A DNA stretch of 64,000 nt from CATQHP01 sp965205595 (GCA_965205595.1 CBDBHI010000021.1:166644-230643); one strand, 5' to 3'. Shown: positions 1-8,673, counted from the first letter of the stretch. Program-made: numbers and translations. Notes: a model not told the origin generated them from the letters alone.

Positions 1-3
1 AAA

Positions 4-23
4 CCGGACATTTCCGGACATTT
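4..23. repeat. Two adjacent copies of CCGGACATTT
   Basis: The 10-base unit CCGGACATTT occurs twice head to tail at the very start of the window. Repeated short end motifs of this kind occur at the termini of IS21-type elements, so this could be the end of an element lying upstream. The window starts here and nothing else supports that idea. The remaining bases up to the rpmB promoter hold no gene that I can recognise. Confidence 0.25.
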
Positions 24-171
24 CGACGGCTGAGTTGTGCCCACGAGAGGGCCCGCAAAAGGCAAGAAGCAAGGCAAGGTGTAGATTCTAAAGGAGATAT
101 GCGATACGCGCGCAATCTGCGAGCACAGCGCCCTCGGAAGCCCCCAATCATTCGGCTAAGAGCTGACAGAC

Positions 172-199
172 TTGACCACTTGGCGGCCCATGTTATGCT
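172..199 (+). promoter_or_regulatory. Putative sigma-70-type promoter of rpmB
   Basis: TTGACC (172-177) and TATGCT (194-199) are separated by 16 bases. They match the -35 and -10 consensus well and lie about 70 bases upstream of the rpmB start codon. No competing gene start lies between them and rpmB. This is a consensus match only. Confidence 0.5.
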
Positions 200-216
200 A
201 GTTAGAGTATCGAAAG

Positions 217-236
217 GTCTCCGTGCGTCCGGAGAC
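217..236 (+). promoter_or_regulatory. Leader hairpin in the rpmB 5' UTR
   Basis: GTCTCCG (217-223) pairs perfectly with CGGAGAC (230-236) around a six-base loop. The hairpin lies between the predicted promoter and the AGGAG ribosome-binding site at 258-262. Ribosomal-protein mRNAs often carry autoregulatory leaders, so a role in translational or transcript control is possible. The stem is too short to call more than a candidate. Confidence 0.3.
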
Positions 237-269
237 AAATCCCGGTTTGGAAGTTTTAGGAGTTTTTAG

Positions 270-506
270 ATGGCACAGGTATGCGTAGTTACCGGGAAGC
301 GCCCGATGGCGGGAAACAACGTCTCGCACGCGAATAACAAGACGCGCCGGGTGTTCAATCCGAACATTCACGACAAGCGCTTTTGGTCGCCGAGCCGCAG
401 ACGCTGGGTCAAGCTGCGCATCAGCGCCAAGGGCATCAAGATCATCAATCGACGCGGTGTCGACCGCGTGCTCGACGACTTGTCCAAGCGCGGCGTCAAG
501 TTTTAG
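270..506 (+). CDS. rpmB: 50S ribosomal protein L28
   Basis: This 78-residue basic protein is a full-length bacterial L28, a component of the large ribosomal subunit. It begins MAQVCVVTGKRP, continues with the conserved G-N-N-V-S-H-A-N-N-K-T segment and the N-P-N-I region, and ends in the usual G-V-K-F tail. The start is fixed by AGGAG seven bases upstream. The gene is monocistronic here: a promoter and a leader hairpin precede it. Its 3' end overlaps by 11 bases the stop of the convergent, broken tag gene. It lacks the CxxC zinc pairs found in some L28 paralogues, so it is the zinc-free type. Confidence 0.97.
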   Translation: MAQVCVVTGKRPMAGNNVSHANNKTRRVFNPNIHDKRFWSPSRRRWVKLRISAKGIKIINRRGVDRVLDDLSKRGVKF

Positions 507-722
507 CGCGATAGCGAAAACAGCTCGTCTCGTGGTCGTTCACCATGCCGACCGCCTGCATGAAGGCGTAGCAAATCGTTGACCCTACGAATTTGAATCC
601 GCGTTTTTTGAGTTCCTTACTCATCCGGTCCGACTCTGCAGTCGTGGCCGGGATCTGGGACAAACTCTTTCGAGCATTCCGGATCGGCTTGCCGTCGACG
701 AACGCCCACAGGTACGCGTCTA

Positions 723-1841
723 GTACTTAGTTGCGTAAGTTAGAATATTTACTGGCGAGGGGACGAGGGGCGACGACGGTCTTGGTCCATTCGAACGGAG
801 TAGCCTTGGAGTTGTAGACGCGGACGAAGCTGTCGATGGCCTCGCGCACCTGCCGGGGGGAAGTGAAACTCGCCCCCCGCAAGGCGCGGCGGCTCAGAAT
901 CGAAAACCACACCTCAACCTGATTCATCCACGAACTGTAGGTCGGCGTGTAGTGAAAATGGATGTTCGCATGACGTTGCAGCCAGCGGTCATTTTTGGGC
1001 TTGTGAGTGTTCAAGTTATCTAAGATGATGTGGATCTCGCGGCCTTCGTGGATGGCCGCGATGTGGTTCATGAAGTCGAGAAACTCGCGACGCCGTCGGC
1101 GCCAATAGTGTCCGGCGATGATGAATCCGGTAGCCACTTCCAGCGCGGCGAAAAGCGGCGTCGTGCCGTGCCGCCTGTAGCCGTGCGAGAAGCCCGTCAA
1201 GGCCTTGCCGTTGGGCAAGCGTAGCCAGCCCTGCGCTCGCTCCAAGGCCTGGATGCTCGGCTTCTCGTCGACCGCGAGCACCACGGCGTTTTCCGGCGGG
1301 CTGAGGTAGAGTCCGACAATGTCGGCGGCCTTGCGAGCGAACTCCGGGTCGGTTGACAAACACCAACTGCGCCGCCGCCGCAAGGACACGCCGAGCTGCC
1401 GCAGTACGCGCCAGACTTGATGCTTGCTGACGTCGCCGAGAGCTTCCGCGAGCAGTTCGCCTGTCCAAGTGGCGTGCCCTTCGGGCGGAGCTTCGTCGAG
1501 TTGGCAGAGGATGCGTTTGCGCGTCGCTTGGTCGTACCGCGCGGGCCTGCCGGAACGCGCTTGATCGCATAATCCCGCCAGACGTTGCTGGGCGAAGCGG
1601 GTGCGCCATTTCGACACGCGCGCCGCCGGGGATCCCAGTTGCCGGGCGATCTCGGCGGTCGAGGTAGCGGCGGCCGCCAGCAGCACAATGCGAGCGCGCT
1701 CCACCATGCGCCGTTCGGACTTGTGGCCGCGCACCCAGAGTCGCAGCGTCTCTTCTTCCTCGGCGTTCAGTCGAATCACCGTTGCCGGTCTTGCCATACC
1801 GACATTTTACAGTTAAAGGCCTTACTTTCGCAAGTTAGTAC
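723..1841 (-). mobile_element. IS630-type insertion element with TA target duplication
   Basis: The element is about 1.12 kb and is bounded by imperfect inverted repeats. The left end reads GTACTTAGTTGCGTAAGT and the right end, complemented, reads GTACTAACTTGCGAAAGT. TA dinucleotides at 721-722 and 1842-1843 are the target duplication typical of the IS630/Tc1 superfamily. The element carries one transposase gene that fills nearly its whole length. Its insertion splits tag, and the host frame is restored exactly by in-silico removal, so the insertion is recent. Confidence 0.9.
727..1797 (-). CDS. IS630-family DDE transposase
   Basis: This 356-residue protein catalyses cut-and-paste transposition of its element. 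Residues 1-110 form a helix-turn-helix DNA-binding region of the homeodomain-like type (A-E-I-A-R-Q-L-G). The catalytic domain shows Asp177 in V-D-E-K-P, Asp260 in I-I-L-D-N and Glu295 in W-M-N-Q-V-E. The last two are 34 residues apart, matching the DD34E spacing of IS630. The stop codon lies inside the left inverted repeat. The reading frame is intact, so the element may still be active. Confidence 0.93.
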   Translation of the reverse strand: MARPATVIRLNAEEEETLRLWVRGHKSERRMVERARIVLLAAAATSTAEIARQLGSPAARVSKWRTRFAQQRLAGLCDQARSGRPARYDQATRKRILCQLDEAPPEGHATWTGELLAEALGDVSKHQVWRVLRQLGVSLRRRRSWCLSTDPEFARKAADIVGLYLSPPENAVVLAVDEKPSIQALERAQGWLRLPNGKALTGFSHGYRRHGTTPLFAALEVATGFIIAGHYWRRRRREFLDFMNHIAAIHEGREIHIILDNLNTHKPKNDRWLQRHANIHFHYTPTYSSWMNQVEVWFSILSRRALRGASFTSPRQVREAIDSFVRVYNSKATPFEWTKTVVAPRPLASKYSNLRN

Positions 1842-2242
1842 TAGGAGGGCGAACTCTTTTTGAACCGCCAGCGTAGCTTTCGCGTTGCCGACCGTCGAGG
1901 CGACTTTTAGCCGGTTCCGAATGATGCCGGGATTTTCGAGCAGCTTCGCCTGCTTGGCCGCGGAGAACCGCGCCACCTTCGCGGGGTCGAAGCCGGCAAA
2001 TGCCGCGCGATAGGAGTCACGCTTTTTGAGAACGGTCAGCCAGTTCAACCCAGCCTGCGCGCCTTCGAGAATTAGGAACTCAAATAGCACGAGGTCGTCG
2101 TGAACCGGCACGCCCCACTCGCGGTCGTGATACTCGGCAAGCAGCGGGTGTTGCGCCCAGGCGCAGCGTTTCCGTTCAGGCATGGTCTATCTATTATCCG
2201 ATTTAGTTTCGCTGGGCCGCGCACGGTCTCTACAATGGCTGC

Positions 2243-3442
2243 ATGTCTCGCTTACGACTAGTCGTCGCGCTGTTGGTCGCCTGCATGCCCGCGGTTGCGA
2301 CAGAACCGTTTCTAGAAGCTGAACTCCTTTTTCCGCTTGAGCATTGGCACAACCATTCCTCATCGATCGTCGAAACGCCCGGGGGAGGTTTGTTCGTGGT
2401 GTGGTTCCACGGCTCAGGCGAGCACACGGCCGACGATGTACTGATCTTGGGCGCCAGGAAAGCGGCCGGCGCGAGCGAATGGAGCGAACCGTTCGTCGTT
2501 GCTGACAGGCCGAACTTCCCCGATACGAATTGCACGATCTTTATCGATCGGCAGCAGCGACTTTGGCTGTTTTGGCCGACGATCATCGCCAATGAATGGC
2601 ACACGGCGCTAATGAACTTCAAGATTTCGAGCGACTACGAGAGGCCTGGACCACCACGCTGGCAACGCGAAGGGAATCTGCTACTCAAACACGACATGGA
2701 GGCATTCGAGAAGAAGGTCCGCGAGCGCGTCATGCAGGACTTGCGAACGGCCCACGGGGCACGGCTCGACTACCTACATCGCCAACTTGGAAAAGCCGGC
2801 GATAAGTACTTCTCTCGCATGGGATGGATGACGCGCACGCATCCGATGCAGCTAGCTTCCGGCAGAATGCTGGTCCCGCTTTATTCGGATGGCTACGACT
2901 TTTCGCTGGTCGCTCTATCGGACGACGACGGAGAGACCTGGCGCCCGAGCGAGCCGCTGGTAGGGAGCGGATCGATTCAGCCCAGTGTTCTTCAGCGAAA
3001 CGATGGCACGCTGGTCGCGTATATGCGTGACAACGGTCCGGCGCCAAAGCGTGTTCACGTCAGCACGTCACCAGACGAGGGCGAAACCTGGACTCACGTT
3101 GTCGACACGGAACTACCCAATCCCGGCGCAAGTATTGAAGGGATAGTGCTCGACGATGGACAATGGTTGCTTGTCTACAACGACCTCGAGCGGGGTCGAA
3201 ATTCTCTCGCGGTATCTCTATCGGATGACGAGGGCACGTCGTGGAAGTGGACGCGGCACCTCGAACGCGACGACCGCCCAACAGACCCAGCGATGTTTCA
3301 CTACCCGTCGGTGATCCAAGGACGAGACGGGTCGATACACGTCACATACAGCTACTTCCTAGAGCATGTCCCGAGGGACTCGCCGCGCAAGAGCATCAAG
3401 CACGCGATGTTCAATGTCGAGTGGGTGGTTGATGGCGACTAG
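2243..3442 (+). CDS. Secreted sialidase-family (BNR/Asp-box) glycosidase
   Basis: The 399-residue protein starts with a short hydrophobic signal peptide (about residues 1-19) and then folds as a predicted six-bladed propeller. Asp-box motifs of the S-x-D-x-G-x-T-W type are visible as S-D-D-D-G-E-T-W, S-P-D-E-G-E-T-W and S-D-D-E-G-T-S-W. A conserved arginine-containing M-R-D-N segment resembles part of the sialidase active site. Proteins of this group in Acidobacteriota and Planctomycetota are usually annotated exo-alpha-sialidase, but substrate proof is rare. It is divergent from tag, and an IS21 element begins nine bases after its stop codon. Confidence 0.75.
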   Translation: MSRLRLVVALLVACMPAVATEPFLEAELLFPLEHWHNHSSSIVETPGGGLFVVWFHGSGEHTADDVLILGARKAAGASEWSEPFVVADRPNFPDTNCTIFIDRQQRLWLFWPTIIANEWHTALMNFKISSDYERPGPPRWQREGNLLLKHDMEAFEKKVRERVMQDLRTAHGARLDYLHRQLGKAGDKYFSRMGWMTRTHPMQLASGRMLVPLYSDGYDFSLVALSDDDGETWRPSEPLVGSGSIQPSVLQRNDGTLVAYMRDNGPAPKRVHVSTSPDEGETWTHVVDTELPNPGASIEGIVLDDGQWLLVYNDLERGRNSLAVSLSDDEGTSWKWTRHLERDDRPTDPAMFHYPSVIQGRDGSIHVTYSYFLEHVPRDSPRKSIKHAMFNVEWVVDGD

Positions 3443-3550
3443 CCTGAGTTTGGCATTCTGAATTGGCCCCTTTCGGCGCCCTGATTTGGCCCCCCTAGAA
3501 CAATCAACGGATACTCTGTTTGCGGGAATCGCCCGCAACGGAGGAACGAA

Positions 3551-5083
3551 TTGGACTGGAGGAGCAAAGTGGAACTATTCGAAGAGATTCGACGCGAGTA
3601 CGAATTCGGCGTGGGGACGATCAAGGGGGTGGCGCGCAAGCTGGGCGTGCACCGGCGGATGGTGCGCGAGGCGGTAGCCAGCGCGCTGCCGCCGCCGCGC
3701 AAGAAGCCGGCGCGACGGCGCGCCAAGCTGGCGCCGGCGGTGGGGTTCATCGACCGCATTCTCAAAGAGGACCGCAAGGCGCCGCGTAAGCAGCGTCACA
3801 CGGCGCACCGTATCTGGAACCGGATACGGGAGGAAACCAGTTGCGAAGTGGCCGAGCGCACGGTGCGGCAGTACGTTCAAGAGCGCAAGCGCGAGTTGGG
3901 ATTGGAGAAGCGCGAGACGTTCGTGCCGCAAAGCTACGACTGGGGCCAAGAAGCGCAGGTGGACTGGTACGAGTCGTGGGCCGAGATGGACGGCGAGCGC
4001 GTGAAGCTGCAAGTGTTCACGATGCGCTCGATGGCGAGCGGCGCGGCCTTTCATCGCGCCTATCGGCGCGCGACGCAGCAGGCGTTTCTGGAAGCGCACG
4101 AGCTGGCCTTGGACTACTTTGGCGGGGTGTTTCGGACATTGAGGTACGATAATCTCTCTTCGGCGGTGAAGCGGATTCTGCGCGGCGCGCGACGCGAGGA
4201 GACGGCGCGCTTCGTGGCTTTTCGTTCGCATTGGCGCTTCGCCTCCGAGTTCTGCACGCCGGGGAAAGGCAACGAGAAAGGGGGCGTGGAAGGCGAGGTG
4301 AGACGTTACCGCCGCAACCACTGGGTGCCGCTGCCTGAAGCCAAGACGCTGGACGAGCTCAACAGCAAGCTGCTCGAAGGCTGCCGCGAAGACGAAGCGC
4401 GCACGGTCGCCGGACGGGCGCAAACGGTCGGCGAGGGAATGCTGATCGAACGCGAGCGGCTGTTGGGGTTGGCGGCGGAAGGCTTTGAGATCGAAGTGTC
4501 GAGCTTCCCGAAGGTTGACGCGACAGGCTGCGTCAAGGTGCGCACGAACTTCTACTCGACGCCGCTGCGTCCGGGAACCAGGGCGCAGGCGAAGATCTAC
4601 GCCGAGTCGGTCGAGGTCTGGCACGAAGGTCGTCGCATCGCGCGACATGAGCGCAGCTACTCTCGGCAGCAGAAGATCTTTAATTTGGAGCATTACCTCG
4701 ACGTATTGGCCCACAAGCCGGGAGCGCTGGCGGGCTCGACGCCGCTGGAACAATGGCGCCAAGCCGGGCGTTGGCCGGCGAGCTACGACACGTTATGGGC
4801 GAAGTTGATCCAGCGCCATGACAAGCAAGCGGGGACGCAACAGATGATCGAGCTGTTGCAAGAGGGCAAACGCCACGGTTGGGACAAGCTGAGCGAGGCG
4901 ATCGAGAAAGCGCTCGAGTGCGGCTGCTGCGATCAGGCGGCGGTGCGTTACTTGCTGACCTCGCAGTGCCTCGAACGGCTAGCTCAGCCGCCGCTGGTGG
5001 CGCCGGAGCTGGAACGCTTTGAGCGGCCCTTGCCGACGCTGACGAACTACGATCAGTTGCTGGCGGCGGAGGCGGTGCAATGA
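3551..5083 (+). CDS. istA: IS21-family transposase IstA
   Basis: This 510-residue transposase has an N-terminal helix-turn-helix (about residues 20-45, V-A-R-K-L-G-V-H-R-R-M) and an integrase-core catalytic domain. Asp138 (Q-V-D-W-Y-E-S), Asp200 (R-Y-D-N-L-S-S) and the glutamate of K-G-G-V-E-G form the DDE triad. The start is TTG with GGAGG seven bases upstream. The gene overlaps istB by four bases, the usual coupling in this family, where IstB assists strand transfer. No defect is visible. Confidence 0.93.
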   Translation: MDWRSKVELFEEIRREYEFGVGTIKGVARKLGVHRRMVREAVASALPPPRKKPARRRAKLAPAVGFIDRILKEDRKAPRKQRHTAHRIWNRIREETSCEVAERTVRQYVQERKRELGLEKRETFVPQSYDWGQEAQVDWYESWAEMDGERVKLQVFTMRSMASGAAFHRAYRRATQQAFLEAHELALDYFGGVFRTLRYDNLSSAVKRILRGARREETARFVAFRSHWRFASEFCTPGKGNEKGGVEGEVRRYRRNHWVPLPEAKTLDELNSKLLEGCREDEARTVAGRAQTVGEGMLIERERLLGLAAEGFEIEVSSFPKVDATGCVKVRTNFYSTPLRPGTRAQAKIYAESVEVWHEGRRIARHERSYSRQQKIFNLEHYLDVLAHKPGALAGSTPLEQWRQAGRWPASYDTLWAKLIQRHDKQAGTQQMIELLQEGKRHGWDKLSEAIEKALECGCCDQAAVRYLLTSQCLERLAQPPLVAPELERFERPLPTLTNYDQLLAAEAVQ

Positions 5084-5868
5084 GCGCCCGCAAATCCAGC
5101 GCCCCCAACGAAAGCCTGGCGGTGCAGGCCATCCAACAACAGTGCAAGCTGCTGCGGCTGCCGACGGTGGGCGCGCAATTCGAGACGTTGGCCAAACAAG
5201 CCATACGCGAGAGACAAACGCCGGTCGGCTATCTCGAAGCGCTGCTAAGCGCGGAGTTGGAAGAGCGCGAGCGACGTACGGTGGATCGTCGCTTACGCGA
5301 AGCGCGGCTGCCTCGCATGAAGACGCTCGAGGAGTTCGACTTCTCCGAGACGAAGGCGGTCTCGGCCCCGCAGCTAACCGAGTTGGCCGAAGGCGGCTAC
5401 ATCGAGAGTTCGGAACCGATCCTGTTTCTCGGCGATTGCGGCACGGGCAAGACCCACCTGATGACGGGCCTGTGCGTGGCGGCCTGCCTGCAGAAACGGC
5501 GGGTGCGCTTCACCACGGCGTCGGCGCTGGTCAACGAACTCGTCGAAGCCAAGCAGCAAATGCAGCTGAGTCGAGTGCTCGCACGCTGGTCGCGCTACGA
5601 GCTGATCGCGATCGACGAAGTGGGTTACGTGCCGCTGGCGGAGGTGGGAGCAGAGTTCTTGTTCCAAGTCATCGCTGATCGCGCGGAAAAGGCGGCTCTA
5701 ATGCTGACGACCAACCTGCCGTTCTCCGAGTGGACAAAGGTGATTCCGAACGCTCGGCTATGTAAGGCGCTGTTGGATCGCATTACCGACCGCGCTCACA
5801 TCATCGAGACGGGCGAGGAGTCCTACCGCTTTCGTAGGACGCTGGCGAAGAAGAAGCGAGGGCGGTAG
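5080..5868 (+). CDS. istB: IS21-family AAA+ helper ATPase IstB
   Basis: This 262-residue DnaC-like ATPase selects target DNA and stimulates the transposase IstA. The Walker A motif G-D-C-G-T-G-K-T-H is at residues 118-126 and a Walker B-like A-I-D-E-V-G follows. T-N-L-P-F-S-E-W and the arginine-containing L-L-D-R-I-T-D-R-A-H segment are typical of IstB. The first 90 residues are the helical IstA-interacting part. Translation is coupled to istA by an ATGA overlap. Confidence 0.93.
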   Translation: MSARKSSAPNESLAVQAIQQQCKLLRLPTVGAQFETLAKQAIRERQTPVGYLEALLSAELEERERRTVDRRLREARLPRMKTLEEFDFSETKAVSAPQLTELAEGGYIESSEPILFLGDCGTGKTHLMTGLCVAACLQKRRVRFTTASALVNELVEAKQQMQLSRVLARWSRYELIAIDEVGYVPLAEVGAEFLFQVIADRAEKAALMLTTNLPFSEWTKVIPNARLCKALLDRITDRAHIIETGEESYRFRRTLAKKKRGR

Positions 5869-5880
5869 CAAGGAGGGCGC

Positions 5881-5949
5881 TCGTTTTTGGGGACATCGTC
5901 CTGCGCTTCGCCCTTCGGGCTCCGCTCCGGACCACGTCCCCAAAAACGA
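5881..5949 (+). terminator. Long hairpin downstream of istB (first IS21)
   Basis: Positions 5881-5894 are perfectly complementary to 5936-5949 (14 base pairs, TCGTTTTTGGGGAC arm). The 41-base GC-rich loop contains a nested GCCCTTCGGGC hairpin. It starts 12 bases after the istB stop codon and lies inside the element. It could end transposase transcription or shield it from outside transcription. There is no downstream T-run, so a classical intrinsic terminator is not proven. The second IS21 element carries a similar structure at the same place. Confidence 0.45.
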
Positions 5950-6049
5950 AAGGAGGTGACCTGAAATCAATGACTTAGAGGCCCGTTTACAGGGGGGCCA
6001 AAATAAACCGCCGAAGTGGGCCAAGTGAAGTTGCCAAAAACAACTAGCC

Positions 6050-8131
6050 CTACGATTGCAGCAAGAACATGCCGGCGCACATCGTAAACAGCATGACGAT
6101 CGCGCCGAAAACGATGATGAGCTGCATCTTGATCGAGCGGATCTCCGAAAGTTCGACTCCGGCGGCCACGGACCTCGAGAGGGCGTCCAACGTCTCCTGG
6201 GCTACTCCGCCGGTTTCGGCCTGCTCCGAAGCTGCATCGCTCAGTTTCGTCACCTCGGACTGGAGCTTCGCCAACTGAGGACTGCCCTCGGCGTCGCCTC
6301 CCGAACTCCAACCTTCGAGCTTCTCCTCGAGATCGAATAGGCGTTGCGCAAGTTCCGCTGTAGCGCTGTCGTCGCCGCCTTGAGCCGCGCGGGATTCTAC
6401 CTGGTCAAGCCGATCGAGGATCTCGACTACGCGGCCAGCACCGGAAGTCGTACTCACACGCTCGGTGATTTTTGCGATCGTTTCGTCGTCAATGTCAGGC
6501 GCGGACGTCGAAGACCACGACTCGAGGGTGTTGATGCGCTCCATCAGTTCCGAGACATCCGGCGAGCCGCCAGACGCACTCACCTTCTCAAGCAGCTTCG
6601 CTTCGATGGCGTCGAGGCTTGCCTGATCGACCTCGGGGGACGGCGCGGCTTCCAACTTAAGCAGGCGCGACTCGACCTCGTCCAGCCCTTGCGGTTCCGA
6701 CGGCGCGGGAGCTGATTCGAGGGCTACGAGCCGGGCTTCCAAACCGTCTAGTGCCGGAAACTCTTGAGCGGGGGGCTCGCTGCTAGCCGTTTCGAGAGCG
6801 GCAATGCGCTGCTCTACTTCCGCGGGAAGCTCTGCTTCGCCGGACGCGCTTTCGCGCTGTTCGAGAGACTTTAGGCGGTTCGATAAATCGTCCGATTTCG
6901 ATTCGTCGAAGCTCGGCGCGGGTTTGGATTCAACCGCCGCGAGACGGGACTCGATATCCTTTGGGACGTCGGATGGTTTTTGCTCAAGGTCGTAAACGCG
7001 GGTCGTTAAGTTGCCCAGTGGGGAACGCCAGACATCCTCATCGGGCGTTTTTTCCGCCAACGCCTTGGCTTCTTGTTCTAGCTGATCAACGCGAGTAGTC
7101 AGCCTTGTGACGGTTTCGTCATTCTCGGTGAGTTTTAGCGAGGTCTCGACTTCTCCAAGCTTCGTCCGCAGCGCTTCGAGGTCGACCGAGATTGGCTCGG
7201 CGACAGGTCTCGACTCGACCCCCCGCAGCCGCTCATCGAGCTGTGACCAGCGCGGATCGTCTTCGGACGCCTTGGCGTCGGCGGCGGTCCGGAAGTCTTC
7301 GAGGCCCGATAGCCGAGACTGAAGCGCGTCAACACGCTCATCCTGATTGGGCTTGTTATCTACTTCTTCAAGTTTCGAATCGACGATCGTTTTATGCCCT
7401 TCTAAGTCGGACAGACGCTGTTGCAGCTCGTCGACGCGTTCGTCTTTGAGCGGTTCGTTGTCAGTTGATTCGAGTGCCGTTAGGCGTTCGCCGAGCGATT
7501 CGACGTCGTCGCGGCGGGCGACTGCGTCAGAAATGGTGTTGAGATGAGTAACGTCTGACTCGGCCTTCGAAATCCGCGATTCTAGGTCCTGGGACGCGGG
7601 ATTGGATTCGAGCTGCTCAACGCGTTTTGCCACATCGTCAACGAGCTGCTTCTTTTTGTCGAGTGAAGAATCAAGCTTGGCTAGGCGCTCTTGCAGTTCA
7701 TCCGCCCTGCTGAGACGGCCCTCTAGAGCGGCGATGCGGAGAACGGTGTCATCTTGAGATTCGTTACCGGCTGCTTTGTTGATTGACTTTTTTACGCCCG
7801 AGATCTGCTTGGCCAGGTCATCGATGCGCGGATCTGCCGTCTTGCTCCGTGCCTGGTCTTCAACCTCGGAGAGGCGACTTACGATCTCATTGATGATTGG
7901 GTCTGAGGTCCCCTCGCCGACCTTGCGCTCTAGCTCACCGACTCGGAGCAGAATCGCGTCAGAACGAGCGCTGATTGTCGCCTGATTGCCGCCATCGGCG
8001 GAGAGCTGGGCAAGGAGCTCACGCTGTTGCTGCACCTCTTCCCTCATCTCTAGGACGTCCGAATGGCCATTGAGCCCCTCGGTGGCGCTCACAGCAGCGG
8101 CTTCGTTCACTTCCGTTTGGCTATTCGACAC
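6050..8131 (-). CDS. Large coiled-coil, tail-anchored membrane protein of unknown function
   Basis: I do not recognise a family. The 693-residue acidic protein starts at GTG with AAGGAG upstream. Residues from about 25 to 640 consist of repeated amphipathic segments built on L-x-x-R-L-x-x-L-E and V-D-x-L-E-x-R, strongly predicted to be coiled coil. Several proline-containing breaks (E-S-x-P-A-P) separate blocks from about residue 350 to 480. The only hydrophobic stretch is at the extreme C-terminus (about 670-690, I-I-V-F-G-A-I-V-M-L-F), followed by a few residues. The body would therefore lie on one side of the membrane, probably in the cytoplasm. A structural or chromosome-organising role is possible but unproven. 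Confidence 0.7.
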   Translation of the reverse strand: MSNSQTEVNEAAAVSATEGLNGHSDVLEMREEVQQQRELLAQLSADGGNQATISARSDAILLRVGELERKVGEGTSDPIINEIVSRLSEVEDQARSKTADPRIDDLAKQISGVKKSINKAAGNESQDDTVLRIAALEGRLSRADELQERLAKLDSSLDKKKQLVDDVAKRVEQLESNPASQDLESRISKAESDVTHLNTISDAVARRDDVESLGERLTALESTDNEPLKDERVDELQQRLSDLEGHKTIVDSKLEEVDNKPNQDERVDALQSRLSGLEDFRTAADAKASEDDPRWSQLDERLRGVESRPVAEPISVDLEALRTKLGEVETSLKLTENDETVTRLTTRVDQLEQEAKALAEKTPDEDVWRSPLGNLTTRVYDLEQKPSDVPKDIESRLAAVESKPAPSFDESKSDDLSNRLKSLEQRESASGEAELPAEVEQRIAALETASSEPPAQEFPALDGLEARLVALESAPAPSEPQGLDEVESRLLKLEAAPSPEVDQASLDAIEAKLLEKVSASGGSPDVSELMERINTLESWSSTSAPDIDDETIAKITERVSTTSGAGRVVEILDRLDQVESRAAQGGDDSATAELAQRLFDLEEKLEGWSSGGDAEGSPQLAKLQSEVTKLSDAASEQAETGGVAQETLDALSRSVAAGVELSEIRSIKMQLIIVFGAIVMLFTMCAGMFLLQS

Positions 8132-8460
8132 GGCGGATCATTCTCCTTTGCGGATCGCTCTTTGGATGACCGCGCCTAAGGCAACTTTTGCCATAAAAGA
8201 CATAGGCCATTCGTATCCTCCGTTAGTTTCAGCCCGTTGGGACTAGTCGGCAATAAGACGCAATCCTTAGATCGAATACCTAAACGACCTACGTTGTTGC
8301 CGTAAGTCCTTCGGAAGGAATGTCTTGCGTGGATTAGTAGCGCGGGTTAGCGGAAATGGAACCAGAGCACGAGCACGGCAAGCCCTACGACCCCGGATAG
8401 TACGGCTAACTGGCGATCTGACGCCGTCGCGGCGCCGGACGCTTCTCGGCCTGACCAGTC

Positions 8461-8673
8461 GATCGTCAATCCCGCGACGTGTGAACTGATCGTGCGGTCG
8501 CCGAGCTTGCTGATGACGAACATCATCAACAAACAGACTGCGAAGACTCCGACACTGAAATTTAAGAACGATCGTCAATCCCGCGACGTGTGAACTGATC
8601 GTGCGGTCGCCGACTGATGACGAACATCATCAACAAACAGACTGCGAAGACTCCGACACTGAAATTTAAGAAC
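8461..8673. repeat. Tandem duplication (109 + 104 bp) in the symporter 3' end
   Basis: Unit 8461-8569 is repeated at 8570-8673 with essentially identical sequence, except that the second unit has lost five bases (GAGCTTGCTGA versus GACTGA). In coding direction the shortened unit is read first and shifts the frame. No transposon ends are present, so slippage or unequal recombination is the simplest cause. The near-identity indicates a recent event. Confidence 0.93.

Larger units (their letters stand above)
496..2183 (-). pseudogene. tag: DNA-3-methyladenine glycosylase I, split by an IS630-type element
   Basis: The N-terminal part (2183 down to about 1842) begins MPERKRCAWAQHPLLAEYHD and carries the Tag features E-Y-H-D-x-E-W-G-V-P and G-L-N-W. 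The C-terminal part (about 722 down to 496) reads Y-L-W-A-F-V-D-G-K-P-I, then K-R-G-F-K-F-V-G-S-T-I-C-Y-A-F-M-Q, then the M-V-N-D-H-E segment. Removing 723-1841 together with one TA copy joins E-F-A-L-L to D-A-Y-L-W in frame, giving about 188 codons, the normal Tag length. Tag excises 3-methyladenine from alkylated DNA. The insertion must abolish activity because the catalytic core and the C-terminal zinc-binding part are separated. Confidence 0.92.
3451..6036 (+). mobile_element. IS21-family element, intact (istA-istB)
   Basis: The ends read TGGCATTCTGAATTGGCCC at the left and, complemented, TGGCAACTTCACTTGGCCC at the right. Both then continue with TTCGGCG and a second TTGGCCCCCCT-type repeat. 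This TG...CA form with two subterminal repeats per end is typical of IS21. Inside are overlapping istA and istB genes. The element sits in the short gap between two convergent host genes and breaks neither. I could not identify a flanking target duplication, so the outer boundary is uncertain by a few bases. Confidence 0.85.

Noticed and set aside
3575..4762. Long antisense open frame opposite istA (and others such as 11221-12351 and 33665-34834)
   Set aside because: They are antisense shadows of strongly supported genes in GC-rich DNA, with low-complexity composition and no recognisable domain.
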